DNA from: Oceanibium sediminis
Lineage (GTDB): Bacteria > Pseudomonadota > Alphaproteobacteria > Rhodobacterales > Rhodobacteraceae
Length of the DNA stretch: 64,000 bases
Direction: 5' to 3'
Assembly (NCBI RefSeq): GCF_003265325.1
Contig: NZ_QGNX01000006.1
Span: 124,001 to 188,000 of the forward strand
The position numbers and the translations under genes are program-made. How positions within the stretch are numbered: the first letter of the stretch is position 1; every line of letters begins with the position of its first letter. Under the pieces are notes generated by a model, which saw nothing but the letters and a program-made list of their open reading frames with translations, did no database searches and was not told the origin of the DNA. Of this stretch, positions 34,207 through 43,371 are shown one piece after another.

Positions 34207-36296
34207 ATCTTCTTTCCTGTTACGGTCCAGAGTGTGTTTGGAAGCGCGTTCGGCAGCTGCACCCCCGCCTGCATCAGAAGCGCACCGGACATCTCGACAT
34301 GCCTGCCGGCCTGGAACGGCCGGCGTGGCAGGCGGTTCTGTCCGTAGGCGACATCGCCGGGGTTTTCCAGCTTCAGGCGATAGCGCGCGTCAGGGTCAAG
34401 CCCGGTCAGGCGCAAAGGCATGGACAGGGTCTGGTCCGATGGTCCGAGCTGGCCTGCGAAAAGGACGAAGTTGCGCTTCTGATGATTGACGAAAATCTCG
34501 GCCAGGACCTGCGGGTCGCGGGTTTCCAGCCGGTGGCACCGGCCCTTGTGCAGGATGTGGCGGCGCGCCTTGAAGGCGGCGATGGCGGCCTTCAGCGTTT
34601 CGCGTTCCGCGTCCTGCAACTCGGCCAGGTCCATTTCCAGCCCGAAGGCGCGCGTTCCGGCGACGGCGGCGCGAAAGCCCATGGCGAAGATCCTCCCCGA
34701 GGTGTGGCAGACCCGCGGGCCGACGTGGCTGCCGACGATTTCCGGCGGCAGGAAGTAGGACGCGCCGCGCTGCATCTTCAGCCGTTCGAGCGCGTCGTTG
34801 CTGTCGCTGAGCCAGACGCGCTGGGTATGGGCCAGGATGCCCAGGTCGATCCGCCCCCCGCCCGAGGCGCAGCTCTCGATCTCCACCCCCGGATGGGCCG
34901 TGCGCAGGCGCGCCAGAAGGCGATACAGGGCCTCGGCCTGGCCCGGATCGGGATAGGGCAGCACGCGGTTATGGTCCCACTTGATGTAGTCGATATCGTA
35001 TTCAGACAGGATCGCGTCGATGGCGTCGAACAGGTAGTCGGCCACCTCCGGCTTCGCGATGTCCAGCACGTGCTGGCCCCGCCCGGTCACCTGGTCGCCC
35101 GGGCCGAGGATCCAATCGGGGTGCGCGCGCGCCAGGTCACTGTCGAGGTTGACCATCTCGGGCTCGAACCACAGGCCGAAGGTCATGCCGCGCGCCTTCA
35201 CGTGGTCAATCAGCGGGGTCAACCCGTCGGGCCATTTGCGCCGGTCCACCACCCAGTCCCCAAGCGAGCTGCTGTCGTCATCGCGCTTGCCGAACCAGCC
35301 GTCGTCCAGCACGAAACGCTCGACGCCGAGGTCCACGGCCTGGTCGGCAAGCTGCATCAGCCGGGCGGGATCGTGGTCGAAATAGATCGCTTCCCAGCAG
35401 TTGTAATGCACGGGGCGCGGGCGCTCGGGGTCGGCGAAGGTGACCAGCTGCTTACGGATGTGGCGGTGGAAGGCGTGGCTGATGCCGTTGAACCCCGCGC
35501 CCGAGCGGGTGAGGTAGAGCGGCCCGCTTTTCGCCTCATGCGGCAGGTGCTGGCCCGGCGTCAGTCCGAATTGCACCTGCGTGCGCCCGTCGGGCAGGGT
35601 TTCCAGCAGGTGGCGGTGCCCCGCGGAATGGCCGAGGCTGAGGGCAAAGACCTCGCCCCCCGTTTCCGTGGCGCCCGCGGTGGGCAGCAGGATGCCGGGG
35701 AAATGCTCGTGGGACGAGCGGCCAAGCCGGTTTTCGCGCAGCCGCGCGCCGGGGGTCAGCGGGCTTTTGTTCATCTGGAACTCGCCGCACCAGCGGCCCG
35801 AGAATTCGACAACCTCGCCCACTTGGGGCGAGGCGGGCACCACGGGGGCCGACAGCCAGCCGATGCGCAGATCCCCAGCCCCGCCCTGGTGCAGCGCCGC
35901 CTCAAGCACCAGCATGTCCGAGCCGGGATAGGCCCTGGCGGTAAAGGTGTAGCGTACCCCAAGGTCGGGGTCGGCGAAGATCAGCGTCAGGGCATTGGGG
36001 CGGGGCGACGCCTCCACCAGCCGGAAGGCGGGGTGAACGGCAGCACCGTCGGCGCCTCGCAGCTCCAGCCCCGGCATCCCGGTGAAGCCATCCCGGGCGT
36101 TGGGACAAATGCTGAGCGGAGCGACACGGTCCAGCACTCCGCCCGCGGGCGATGGCGACATCAGATCGACCAAGGCGGAAAGCTCCTCGCCCTCGTCCAG
36201 GGGGCCGGACCAATAGACGATTTCGGCCAGCCGATCCTCCCGGCTGGCCAGGACCAGGGTCTGGGCGGGGGTATCCAGACGCCAACATTGGGTCAT
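34203..36296 (-). CDS. GH36 alpha-galactosidase
   Basis: 697 residues. N-terminal beta-sandwich (about 1-290), then the GH36 barrel, with RFVLDDGWFGKRDDD, WFEPEMV, the nucleophile Asp441 in YIKWDHNR, a CASGGGRID loop, and the acid/base Asp498 in WLSDSNDA, then a C-terminal beta domain. No export signal, so it works on sugar delivered by the adjacent ABC importer. The ATG at 36296 overlaps the stop of the second permease (ATGA); a longer upstream frame would lie entirely inside that permease gene. It liberates galactose from alpha-galactosides such as melibiose, raffinose or galactosylglycerol. Confidence 0.9.
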   Translation of the reverse strand: MTQCWRLDTPAQTLVLASREDRLAEIVYWSGPLDEGEELSALVDLMSPSPAGGVLDRVAPLSICPNARDGFTGMPGLELRGADGAAVHPAFRLVEASPRPNALTLIFADPDLGVRYTFTARAYPGSDMLVLEAALHQGGAGDLRIGWLSAPVVPASPQVGEVVEFSGRWCGEFQMNKSPLTPGARLRENRLGRSSHEHFPGILLPTAGATETGGEVFALSLGHSAGHRHLLETLPDGRTQVQFGLTPGQHLPHEAKSGPLYLTRSGAGFNGISHAFHRHIRKQLVTFADPERPRPVHYNCWEAIYFDHDPARLMQLADQAVDLGVERFVLDDGWFGKRDDDSSSLGDWVVDRRKWPDGLTPLIDHVKARGMTFGLWFEPEMVNLDSDLARAHPDWILGPGDQVTGRGQHVLDIAKPEVADYLFDAIDAILSEYDIDYIKWDHNRVLPYPDPGQAEALYRLLARLRTAHPGVEIESCASGGGRIDLGILAHTQRVWLSDSNDALERLKMQRGASYFLPPEIVGSHVGPRVCHTSGRIFAMGFRAAVAGTRAFGLEMDLAELQDAERETLKAAIAAFKARRHILHKGRCHRLETRDPQVLAEIFVNHQKRNFVLFAGQLGPSDQTLSMPLRLTGLDPDARYRLKLENPGDVAYGQNRLPRRPFQAGRHVEMSGALLMQAGVQLPNALPNTLWTVTGKKI

Positions 36297-37141
36297 TTGA
36301 CCGCTCCCAGCGTCAGCCCCGCGATGAAGTGCTTCTGCATTAGGAAGAACATCAGCACCGGGGGCAGCGCGGCGACGATGCTGCCCGCGCTCATCAGGTG
36401 ATAGGCGGCGCGGTATTGCGCGTTGAAGCTGGTGATCCCGGCGGTGACGGGCTGGCTTTCCACGCCTTGCGTCAGCACCACGGCCCAGAAGTAGTCGTTC
36501 CAGATGAAGGTGAAGATCAGCACTGACAACGCGGCGATGGCCGGTTTCATCAGCGGGATCACCACGAACCAGAAGATGCGCCACTCGGCCACGCCCTCCA
36601 CCCGTGCGGCCTCGATCAGGGGATAGGGCAGCGCTCGGATGAAGTTGCGCATGAACAGGGTGCAGAACCCGGTCTGGAAGGCGATGTGGAACAGCACCAG
36701 CCCGGTCTTGGTGTTGTAAAGGCCAAGGTCCAGCGTCAGGTCGCGCACCGGCACCATCAGGATCTGGAAAGGGACGAAGTTCCCGGCGACGAACATGAAG
36801 AACACCCAGATGTTCGAGCGGAACTTGTAGATGCCCAGCGCGAACCCGGCCATGGACGACAGGATGATGCAGCCGATAACCGTCGGAATGGTGATGAAGA
36901 CCGAGTTCATCAGGTAGCGCGGCATGTCGCTGTCAAAGAACACGCGGCCGTAGTTTTCCGCCCCCGCGAAATAGCTCGGCATCGACCAGTAGCCGCCCGA
37001 AACGAAGTCCACCTCGGGCTTGACGGAAAACAGCGCCACGGCCAGCAGCGGCGCCAGCCACATCAGCAGCGTCAGCGGCAACAGCGCCTGGTAGGAGATC
37101 TGCCAGGTGCGGGATGTCTTTTCGATTGGCGTCGGAAACAT
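36293..37141 (-). CDS. Sugar ABC transporter permease (MalG-type)
   Basis: 282 residues, six hydrophobic helices, and the EAA loop IEAARVEGVAEWRIFWFVVIPLMKP for ATPase contact. It belongs to the binding-protein-dependent carbohydrate permeases of the MalG/LacG group. It starts two bases after the first permease stop and ends overlapping the alpha-galactosidase gene, so it is part of the importer for the galactoside island. Confidence 0.88.
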   Translation of the reverse strand: MFPTPIEKTSRTWQISYQALLPLTLLMWLAPLLAVALFSVKPEVDFVSGGYWSMPSYFAGAENYGRVFFDSDMPRYLMNSVFITIPTVIGCIILSSMAGFALGIYKFRSNIWVFFMFVAGNFVPFQILMVPVRDLTLDLGLYNTKTGLVLFHIAFQTGFCTLFMRNFIRALPYPLIEAARVEGVAEWRIFWFVVIPLMKPAIAALSVLIFTFIWNDYFWAVVLTQGVESQPVTAGITSFNAQYRAAYHLMSAGSIVAALPPVLMFFLMQKHFIAGLTLGAVK

Positions 37142-37142
37142 C

Positions 37143-38060
37143 TCAGCGCTCCTTCTCTTCTTGGTACATCGAGAAAAGGAAGTAGGCGATGAACACCAGC
37201 ATGATCAGGAACAGCACCACGGCGATGGCCGCGCCGTAGCCCATGCGGAAGCCGTATTCCGACAGCGCCTTTTCGAACATGTAGAAGGACAGCACCCGGG
37301 ACGAGCCGAACGGCCCGCCGTTGGTCATGATGGAGATCAGGTCGAACGAGCGCAGCGCGCCGATGATCGTGACCACGAAAGCGATGAAGGTGGCGGGCTT
37401 GAGTTGCGGGATGATCACGTACCACAGCATCCGCCAGCCCTTCGCACCATCAAGGCGCGCGGCCTCGATCTGCTCGGGGTCCACGGCGTTCAGGCCGGTC
37501 AGGTAGAGGATCATGCAATAGGCGGTCTGCGGCCACAGCCCGGCGGCGATGATGCCGTAGGTCACGAGGTCCGGGTCGCCCAGCACGTTCAGCGGGCCAA
37601 GGCCGAACCAGCCGAGCATCACGTTCAGCAGCCCGAAGGTCGGGTCGTAGAACCAGGTGAAGACAAGGCCGACGACGATCTGGCTGATGACGAAGGGAAA
37701 GAAGAACAAGGACTTGTAAAGCCGGATCCCCGCGACGGTCTGGTTCAGCAGCAGCGCGATGAACAAGCCGCCCGGAATCGCCAGAAGGTACAGCAGCAGC
37801 CACTTCAGGTTGTTCCAGAGCGAGGTTTCGAAGGCCCGGTCGGCGAGCAGTTCCTCGTAGTTCGCCATGCCGATGTACTCGGCCGCGCCCAATCCGTCCC
37901 AGCGATAGAGCGACAGGTTGAAGCTCTGGAAGATCGGGATGATCACGTAGACCATGAAGAACAGGATCGCGGGGGCAAGGAACAGCCACGGCGTGACCGC
38001 GATCTCGTTTCGCTTGTACCAGGACCGGCGTGGTTTCGGCATTACGACAGCGGTTGTCAT
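37143..38060 (-). CDS. Sugar ABC transporter permease (MalF-type)
   Basis: 305 residues with six core helices and the EAA loop IEAARLDGAKGWRMLWYVIIPQLKP. N-terminal ITPWLFLAP-type motif (VTPWLFLAPAILFFMVYVIIPIF) is typical of MalF/LacF family permeases. It would form the channel with the gene directly downstream. Preceded by a 118-nt gap holding a strong hairpin after the binding-protein gene. Confidence 0.88.
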   Translation of the reverse strand: MTTAVVMPKPRRSWYKRNEIAVTPWLFLAPAILFFMVYVIIPIFQSFNLSLYRWDGLGAAEYIGMANYEELLADRAFETSLWNNLKWLLLYLLAIPGGLFIALLLNQTVAGIRLYKSLFFFPFVISQIVVGLVFTWFYDPTFGLLNVMLGWFGLGPLNVLGDPDLVTYGIIAAGLWPQTAYCMILYLTGLNAVDPEQIEAARLDGAKGWRMLWYVIIPQLKPATFIAFVVTIIGALRSFDLISIMTNGGPFGSSRVLSFYMFEKALSEYGFRMGYGAAIAVVLFLIMLVFIAYFLFSMYQEEKER

Positions 38061-38130
38061 GACGCCCCTCCCTTCCCATCTGGCCCCGGTTCAGCGCGCG
38101 CTGCCGAAGACCTGTTGCGCTTGACGTGAA

Positions 38131-38159
38131 GGGCGGGCGCCGGGAATGGGCGCCCGCCC
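38131..38159 (-). terminator. Hairpin between sugar-binding-protein and permease genes
   Basis: An 11-bp perfect GC stem (38131-38141 with 38149-38159) with a 7-nt loop lies 20 nt after the stop of the sugar-binding-protein gene. Expected effect is mRNA stabilisation or partial termination, giving more binding protein than permease. Confidence 0.6.
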
Positions 38160-38178
38160 CTGTCCTGTCACCCGCGGA

Positions 38179-39444
38179 TCAGTAGATCCGCTGGCGCGCC
38201 TTTTCCAGGCGGGCCAGGATGTCGTCCAGGTTGTCGGGGATCACCATGAATTCCTGGAAGCCCTGCATCGCCTCGGACGCCATTTCCGCCGGGGCGTCGC
38301 GGTCGAAGAACTGCGCCACGCCGCCGGGGCTGTTGGAGGACAGCATCTCGAAGCCCTGCTTCAGGAACTTGTCGTCATCCACCGAGGAATTGGCGTTGAC
38401 CGGCAACTGGCCGAGGTTCTCGCCGTTGTTGATCAGCGTCTGGTTATCGGCCGAGACGACGAAGCGCAGGAATTCCTTTGCCGCTTCGACGTTTTCCGCG
38501 CCCGCAGGAATGTGGAACGTGTCGGTCGGGGCGTCCTCGGCCAGCTCCACGTCGGGGTTGATGACCGGGAACTGGTAGAAGTCCAGCTTGCTGTCATCCA
38601 GCCCCGCCTGGCGCAGGGGCGCGACGGCGAAGTTACCCATCAGGTAGGCGGCGGCATCGCCGTTGGCCATGAAGGGCAGCGCTTCCTGCCAGGAATAGGT
38701 CTGGTGGTTGTCGATGAAGGCGCCCATGTCGATCAGCTCACGCCAGTTGGCGAAGGTGGCTTTCACGCGGTCGTCCGTCCAGGGGATCTCTCCCCCCGTC
38801 AGCGCGGCGTGGAAGTCATAGCCGTTGGTGCGCATGTTCAGGTAGTCGAACCAGCCGCCGGCGGTCCACAGGAACTTGGTGCCGATGGTGTAGCACTTCA
38901 CACCATTGTCGAGCAGCGTCTGGCAGTTCGCCTTTTCCTCCTCCCAGGTGGTGGGTTCGCTCAGACCGTATTCGTCAAATATGTCCTTCCGGTAGTAAAC
39001 GCCCCACTGGTAATAGGTGTAGGGCACGCCCCACTGCTTGCCGTCGATGGTCATCGCGCCCTTGGTGGAGGCCAGCGCCTCCATCCCGTCCTCGGCCCAG
39101 AGGTCCGAGACATCGGCAAACAGCCCCGCCTCGACATAGGGTTTCATGCGGTTGGCGGCGTACCAGTTCGCCACGTCAGGCGGGTTGGCGGACAGGAAGT
39201 TGCGGATCTGCGTCTTGTAGGCCTCGCGGTCGATCACCGTCAGTTCGATGTTCAGATCGGGGTGCATTTCGCCGAAACGCGCGACCATGCCTTCCATCAC
39301 CGCGCGGGGGGCGGGGTTGGACATGTCGGAGAAGATCGTCAGATCCCCCGACAGCTGTTGCGCGTGGGCATCGGCCAACGCTGTGCCGCCCAGCGCGGCA
39401 ACGGAAACGAACGTCGCGACGGACGCCTTCAATATGGACTTCAT
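38179..39444 (-). CDS. Sugar ABC transporter extracellular binding protein
   Basis: 421 residues. Signal peptide of about 25 residues ending ALADAHA. The mature protein is an MalE/UgpB-type family 1 solute-binding protein (LTIFSDMSNPAPRAVMEG; YYQWGVYYRKDIFDEYGL hinge; many aromatic residues near the cleft). GGGAGGTG sits 4 bases before the ATG, a strong ribosome-binding site. First gene of the minus-strand galactoside operon, divergent from the IclR gene over a 152-nt promoter region. Confidence 0.9.
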   Translation of the reverse strand: MKSILKASVATFVSVAALGGTALADAHAQQLSGDLTIFSDMSNPAPRAVMEGMVARFGEMHPDLNIELTVIDREAYKTQIRNFLSANPPDVANWYAANRMKPYVEAGLFADVSDLWAEDGMEALASTKGAMTIDGKQWGVPYTYYQWGVYYRKDIFDEYGLSEPTTWEEEKANCQTLLDNGVKCYTIGTKFLWTAGGWFDYLNMRTNGYDFHAALTGGEIPWTDDRVKATFANWRELIDMGAFIDNHQTYSWQEALPFMANGDAAAYLMGNFAVAPLRQAGLDDSKLDFYQFPVINPDVELAEDAPTDTFHIPAGAENVEAAKEFLRFVVSADNQTLINNGENLGQLPVNANSSVDDDKFLKQGFEMLSSNSPGGVAQFFDRDAPAEMASEAMQGFQEFMVIPDNLDDILARLEKARQRIY

Positions 39445-39485
39445 CAGTCACCTCCCATGTGCTGTTCCCTGCAAGTTAGTCTCAC

Positions 39486-39509
39486 ATAATGGAACTTAGT
39501 TTTGATTAT
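39486..39509. promoter_or_regulatory. Candidate IclR operator
   Basis: A nested inverted repeat: ATAAT (39486-39490) with ATTAT (39505-39509) outside, and AACTTAGTT (39493-39501, a perfect 4-1-4 palindrome) inside. It lies where transcription of the binding-protein operon would begin and abuts the -35 of the iclR promoter. A second related half-site, AAGTTAGT, is at 39473-39480. The location suits a repressor that controls both directions. Confidence 0.5.
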
Positions 39510-39543
39510 TGAAAATGATGCCCGTGACGGCTATCATTGTCAA
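39509..39543. promoter_or_regulatory. Face-to-face sigma-70 promoters of the galactoside island
   Basis: Plus strand: TTGAAA (39509-39514), 17-nt spacer, TATCAT (39532-39537), firing toward the iclR gene. Minus strand: TTGACA (39543-39538), 17-nt spacer, CATCAT (39520-39515), firing toward the sugar-binding-protein gene. Each promoter has ideal spacing and the two overlap almost completely, so the polymerases exclude each other. Confidence 0.6.
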
Positions 39544-39596
39544 CACCAACGAAAACCGCCGGCAGGCACAGCACCCGCCGCATAAGGGAGAGGACG

Positions 39597-40403
39597 ATGG
39601 CGAAAGCGCCGGGACATGCCGATGGAACCGTCGGCAAGGCGATGGACCTGCTCGAAGCGGTGGCCGCCTTCGGCCGCCCTGCCCGCTTTACCGAGATCCT
39701 TGCCCAGGCCCAGCTTCCAAAGGCCACGGCCTATCGCCTGCTGCAAACCCTGTCGAACCAAGGCATGTTGCAGCACGATCCCGAGAAGAACACCTACTTC
39801 ATCGGCCTGCGCCTGATCCGCCTGGCGCACCAGGCATGGGCGCATACCTCCATCGCGCCGGTGGCGCGGCCCTTCCTCGACCGGCTCAGCGCGAAACTGG
39901 GGCAGACCGTGCACCTGGCGCAGCTCGATTCGGGGCAGGTGCTTTACGTGGACAAGCGCAACGCGACGAAGCCCATCGCGATGTTTTCCGACGCGGGCAA
40001 GGTCGGCCCGGCCTATTGCACGGGCGTGGGCAAGGCGATGCTGGCCTTCCTGCCCGAGGCCGAGCTGGAGCAGGCCCTGCGCGCGCAAGCCTTCCAGCGC
40101 TACACCCCGGCCACGCTGACCACTCCGGAAGCGTTGCGCGCGGAACTGGCGGGCATTCGCGAGTCCGGCGTATCGTACGATCGGGAAGAGCATGAGCCTC
40201 AGATCATCTGCGTCGCCGTGCCGATCCTGTCCACCGCGACCGAGCCGCTCGGCGCGCTCTCGGTGACCAGCTCCACCCTTCGCCACTCCCTGGCGGACCT
40301 GTCGCGGCTGGCCCCCGACCTGCAGGAAACGGCGTCGGATATCGCCGCCAACCTGCAGCCATGGGCGTTTCCGCACCATAATCAAACATCAAGGAGTGCA
40401 TGA
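39597..40403 (+). CDS. IclR-family transcriptional regulator
   Basis: 268 residues from ATG 39597, which follows GGGAGAGGACG. N-terminal winged helix (VGKAMDLLEAVAAFGRPARFTEILAQAQLPKATAYRLLQTL), then the IclR effector domain with CTGVGKAMLAFLP and GVSYDREEHEPQIICVAVPI. It is divergent from the galactoside importer/hydrolase operon and upstream of the importer ATPase, so it almost certainly controls the island, likely as a repressor relieved by a galactose-derived metabolite. Effector identity is inferred. Confidence 0.85.
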   Translation: MAKAPGHADGTVGKAMDLLEAVAAFGRPARFTEILAQAQLPKATAYRLLQTLSNQGMLQHDPEKNTYFIGLRLIRLAHQAWAHTSIAPVARPFLDRLSAKLGQTVHLAQLDSGQVLYVDKRNATKPIAMFSDAGKVGPAYCTGVGKAMLAFLPEAELEQALRAQAFQRYTPATLTTPEALRAELAGIRESGVSYDREEHEPQIICVAVPILSTATEPLGALSVTSSTLRHSLADLSRLAPDLQETASDIAANLQPWAFPHHNQTSRSA

Positions 40404-40406
40404 GCC

Positions 40407-41462
40407 ATGGGCGTGACCCTGAGAGACGTGGTGAAGAAATACGGCGAAACGCAGGTGATCCACGGTGTGGACCTGGACATTTCCGAGGGCGAGTTCGCCG
40501 TCTTCGTCGGCCCCTCGGGCTGCGGGAAATCCACGCTTCTGCGGATGATCGCGGGGCTGGAGGAAACCACCTCGGGCATGATCGGCATCGCGGATGAGGA
40601 CGTCACCCGCCGCGACCCGGCCGAGCGGGGAGTCGCGATGGTGTTCCAGACCTACGCGCTTTACCCGCACATGACCGTGCGTGAGAACATGGGCTTCGGG
40701 CTGAAGATGAACGGCCACCCCAAGGCCGAGATCGCCGCCAAGGTGGCCGAGGCGAGCCGGATCCTGAAGCTGGACGACTATCTCGACCGCAAGCCCAAGG
40801 CCCTGTCAGGCGGCCAGCGCCAGCGCGTGGCCATCGGGCGCGCCATCGTGCGCGGGCCGAAGGTGTTCCTGTTCGATGAGCCGCTGTCCAACCTCGACGC
40901 GGAACTGCGGGTGGAAATGCGGGTCGAAATCTCCCGCCTGCATAACGAGATCGGGGCGACGATGATCTACGTCACCCACGACCAGGTGGAGGCGATGACC
41001 CTGGCCGACAAGATCGTGGTGCTGCGCGCGGGCCGGATCGAACAGGTGGGCGCGCCGCTGGACCTGTATGACGATCCCGACAACCAGTTCGTGGCGGGGT
41101 TCATCGGCTCACCGGCGATGAACTTCCTTGAGGGAGTTGTGGAAGATGGTCAGGTGCGCGTGCCCGAACTGGGCGACCTGATCGTGCCCGCGCAGGTCGC
41201 CCTGCCCGCCGCAGGTCAGCCCGTGACCGTGGGTATGCGCCCCGAGCACCTGAAGGTGACGCCGGGCGGGCCGCTGACCATCGAACTGATCGAGCATTTG
41301 GGCGGGGTCAGCTTCGTCTACCTCAAGACACCGGGCGGCAAGCGCATGGTGGCCGAGGCGAAGGACGGCCGCACGATAAAGGAAGGCGGCAGCGCCAGCG
41401 TGACCCTTGGCGACAACCCCGCGTTTTTCTTCGATGCTTCAAGTCAGGACCGCTTGCGTTAA
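40407..41462 (+). CDS. Sugar ABC transporter ATPase (MsmK/UgpC-type)
   Basis: 351 residues. Walker [14 protein letters not shown] near residue 37, [12 protein letters not shown], signature [14 protein letters not shown], Walker [14 protein letters not shown], switch [13 protein letters not shown], then a TOBE/OB-fold regulatory domain from about 235. CUT1-type sugar importer ATPase, partner of the permeases at 36293-38060 although on the other strand. Starts 3 nt after the iclR stop, AAGGAG 11 bases upstream, so the two form an operon. Confidence 0.9.
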   Translation: MGVTLRDVVKKYGETQVIHGVDLDISEGEFAVFVGPSGCGKSTLLRMIAGLEETTSGMIGIADEDVTRRDPAERGVAMVFQTYALYPHMTVRENMGFGLKMNGHPKAEIAAKVAEASRILKLDDYLDRKPKALSGGQRQRVAIGRAIVRGPKVFLFDEPLSNLDAELRVEMRVEISRLHNEIGATMIYVTHDQVEAMTLADKIVVLRAGRIEQVGAPLDLYDDPDNQFVAGFIGSPAMNFLEGVVEDGQVRVPELGDLIVPAQVALPAAGQPVTVGMRPEHLKVTPGGPLTIELIEHLGGVSFVYLKTPGGKRMVAEAKDGRTIKEGGSASVTLGDNPAFFFDASSQDRLR

Positions 41463-41474
41463 GGTGGGGCTGCG

Positions 41475-41503
41475 CCCGTAGGGTGGGTTGTTTCCAACCC
41501 ACC
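41475..41503 (+). repeat. REP-like palindrome with 5' GTAG
   Basis: CCCGTAG followed by GGTGGGTT-GTTTCC-AACCCACC. It fills most of the 51-nt gap between the convergent sugar ATPase and dctM genes and could act as a bidirectional terminator. Nearly identical to the copy at 11273-11301. Confidence 0.75.
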
Positions 41504-41513
41504 TGCCCCGCCG

Positions 41514-42821
41514 CTAGCGCCCCGGCAGCCACAGCGCGATGCCCGGCATCAGGATCAACAGCCCCACCAGCGCCAGCGAGCACAGGATGAACGGCATCGC
41601 CGCCGTATAGATCTCGCGCATCGTGGTATCGGGGGGCGCCACGCCCTTCATTACGAACAACAAAAGCCCGAAAGGGGGCGTGGTGAAGCTGATTTCAAGC
41701 GCGAGCAGCATGATCAGGCCGAACCAGACCGGATCGAAGCCAAGCTGCACCGCCAGCGGAAAGAAGATTGGCACCGTCAGCAGCATCATGGAAATCTGCT
41801 CCATGAACATGCCGAGGATCAGCAGCACGCCGAACATCACCAGCAGCATCACCGTCGGGGCCAGGTCGAACCCCGTTGCCCAGCCGATCAGCCCGCGCGA
41901 CGCGCCGGAAAACGCCAGCAACTGGCTGAAGGTGGCCGATCCGAAGACGATCAGATAGGCCATCAGCGTGACCTTCAGCGCGCCGCGCACCGCGTTCTTC
42001 ATCGCCGCCCAGGTCAGGCAGCGGAACAGCGCCGCCAGGATCAGCACGCCTAGCGCGCCGAAGGCCGCCGCCTCGGACGGGGTGACGACGCCCCAGACCA
42101 TCATCGCGACGATCACCACCATCACGCCCACCATCGGCACCACGTCCCGCAGCAAAAGCAGCAGCTTGCGCGACATGGGTTCAGGCTCCACGTCGTAAGG
42201 CGGGGCGGCGTCCGGGTCCAACCGGGTCTGCAACCAGATCGTGACGATATAGAATGCCGCCAGAATCAGCCCCGGCACCACGCCCGCGATCAGCAGCGCG
42301 CCCACGTCGATCTGCGCCAGCGTCGCCAGCAGCACCGCAAGGGCAGAGGGCGGGATGATGATCGCCAGCCCCCCGGTGCCCAGGATCGGCCCGATGGACA
42401 TGTATTTCTTATAGCCCCGCGCCGTCATCTCGGGCACCATGAGCGCGCCGAGCAGCGCCGTGGAGCCCATGGACGAGCCCGAGAGCGTGGAAAATCCCGT
42501 TCCCCCCAGCACCGTCACGTAGGACAACCGCCCCGGCAGGCGGCCCAGAAGCCGATCGATCGCGTTGAACATCCGCGCGCCAAGGCCGGTGTGGAAAAAG
42601 ATCTCTCCCATCAGCAGGAACAGCGGGATCGGCACCAGCGCAAAGGTCGTCAGGCTGCCGAGGCCGTTGTTCAGAAGCTGCATGATCCCGCGCTCTCCGC
42701 CCATGAACACCCAGGCGCCGACGATATTTGCGGCCAGAAAGGCCAGCGCGACCGGCATCCCGATGGCCATCAGCACCATGATCGTGCCCAGAAGCAGGCC
42801 GAGGGCCCCATACCATTCCAT
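41514..42821 (-). CDS. dctM: TRAP transporter large permease DctM-type
   Basis: 435 residues, about twelve hydrophobic helices. Conserved TRAP large-subunit segments are GSSMGSTALLGALMVPEM, GPILGTGGLAIIIPPSALAVLLA, VVTPSEAAAFGALG, and LEISFTTPPFGLLLFVMKG. It moves the substrate across the inner membrane using a sodium gradient. It shares one base with dctQ (TAATG). TRAP systems carry organic acids, sulfonates, amides and similar small anions; location beside the hydratase and lyase genes points to a carboxylate. Confidence 0.9.
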   Translation of the reverse strand: MEWYGALGLLLGTIMVLMAIGMPVALAFLAANIVGAWVFMGGERGIMQLLNNGLGSLTTFALVPIPLFLLMGEIFFHTGLGARMFNAIDRLLGRLPGRLSYVTVLGGTGFSTLSGSSMGSTALLGALMVPEMTARGYKKYMSIGPILGTGGLAIIIPPSALAVLLATLAQIDVGALLIAGVVPGLILAAFYIVTIWLQTRLDPDAAPPYDVEPEPMSRKLLLLLRDVVPMVGVMVVIVAMMVWGVVTPSEAAAFGALGVLILAALFRCLTWAAMKNAVRGALKVTLMAYLIVFGSATFSQLLAFSGASRGLIGWATGFDLAPTVMLLVMFGVLLILGMFMEQISMMLLTVPIFFPLAVQLGFDPVWFGLIMLLALEISFTTPPFGLLLFVMKGVAPPDTTMREIYTAAMPFILCSLALVGLLILMPGIALWLPGR

Positions 42822-43351
42822 TATTCGTGGATCCCCGCTTCACCTGAGTGCATCAGTTCCGCCCCGAAGGCGAAGCGCGCGAATTCAATGGCCATGGCCC
42901 CGAAGCTCAGCGGAAAGGCGATGGTCAGCATCCAGCGCGGGAAGAAATAGGCGCGCACGTCATAGTCGTTGCGCTCAAGATTGGTCAGCACCAGTTCCGC
43001 CCCCTTCCAGGCCAGCACCAGGCAGACCGCCACGCAGAGCAGCGCCACCGCCCGGCTGAGCAGGCGGCGCATCGCGCCCGGCAGCGCGGCAGTGACCAGC
43101 TCGATGTGAACATGCCCCCGCTCACGCACCAGCCAGGGCGCGCCGAGCATTGTCATGTAAAGCAGCCCGTATTCGGTCGAGGTGAACAGCCACGCGAAGG
43201 GCTGCACCCCGAAATTCCGCATCAGGACCGAGGTGACGACAGCCACCATCAGCCACACCAGCGTCAGGGCGGCGATCAACGCCATGGCGTTGACAAGAAA
43301 GGCGTAGGCTCGGGCGATCTGCTGCATCGGTAATGGCGGGGCCGTCGCCAT
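42821..43351 (-). CDS. dctQ: TRAP transporter small permease DctQ-type
   Basis: 176 residues with four hydrophobic helices and the typical TRAP small-subunit ERGHVHIELVTAALPG loop. Start at ATG 43351, nine bases after CAGGGG; a TTG two codons earlier and an ATG eight codons later are weaker choices. It bridges the periplasmic binding protein and DctM. Lies 20 nt after dctP. Confidence 0.85.
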   Translation of the reverse strand: MATAPPLPMQQIARAYAFLVNAMALIAALTLVWLMVAVVTSVLMRNFGVQPFAWLFTSTEYGLLYMTMLGAPWLVRERGHVHIELVTAALPGAMRRLLSRAVALLCVAVCLVLAWKGAELVLTNLERNDYDVRAYFFPRWMLTIAFPLSFGAMAIEFARFAFGAELMHSGEAGIHE

Positions 43352-43371
43352 GGGCAACGGCCCCTGTCCGA

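Noticed and set aside
34299-36401. Plus-strand open frame of 700 codons opposite the alpha-galactosidase gene
   Set aside because: Shadow frame; the minus strand carries the GH36 catalytic motifs.
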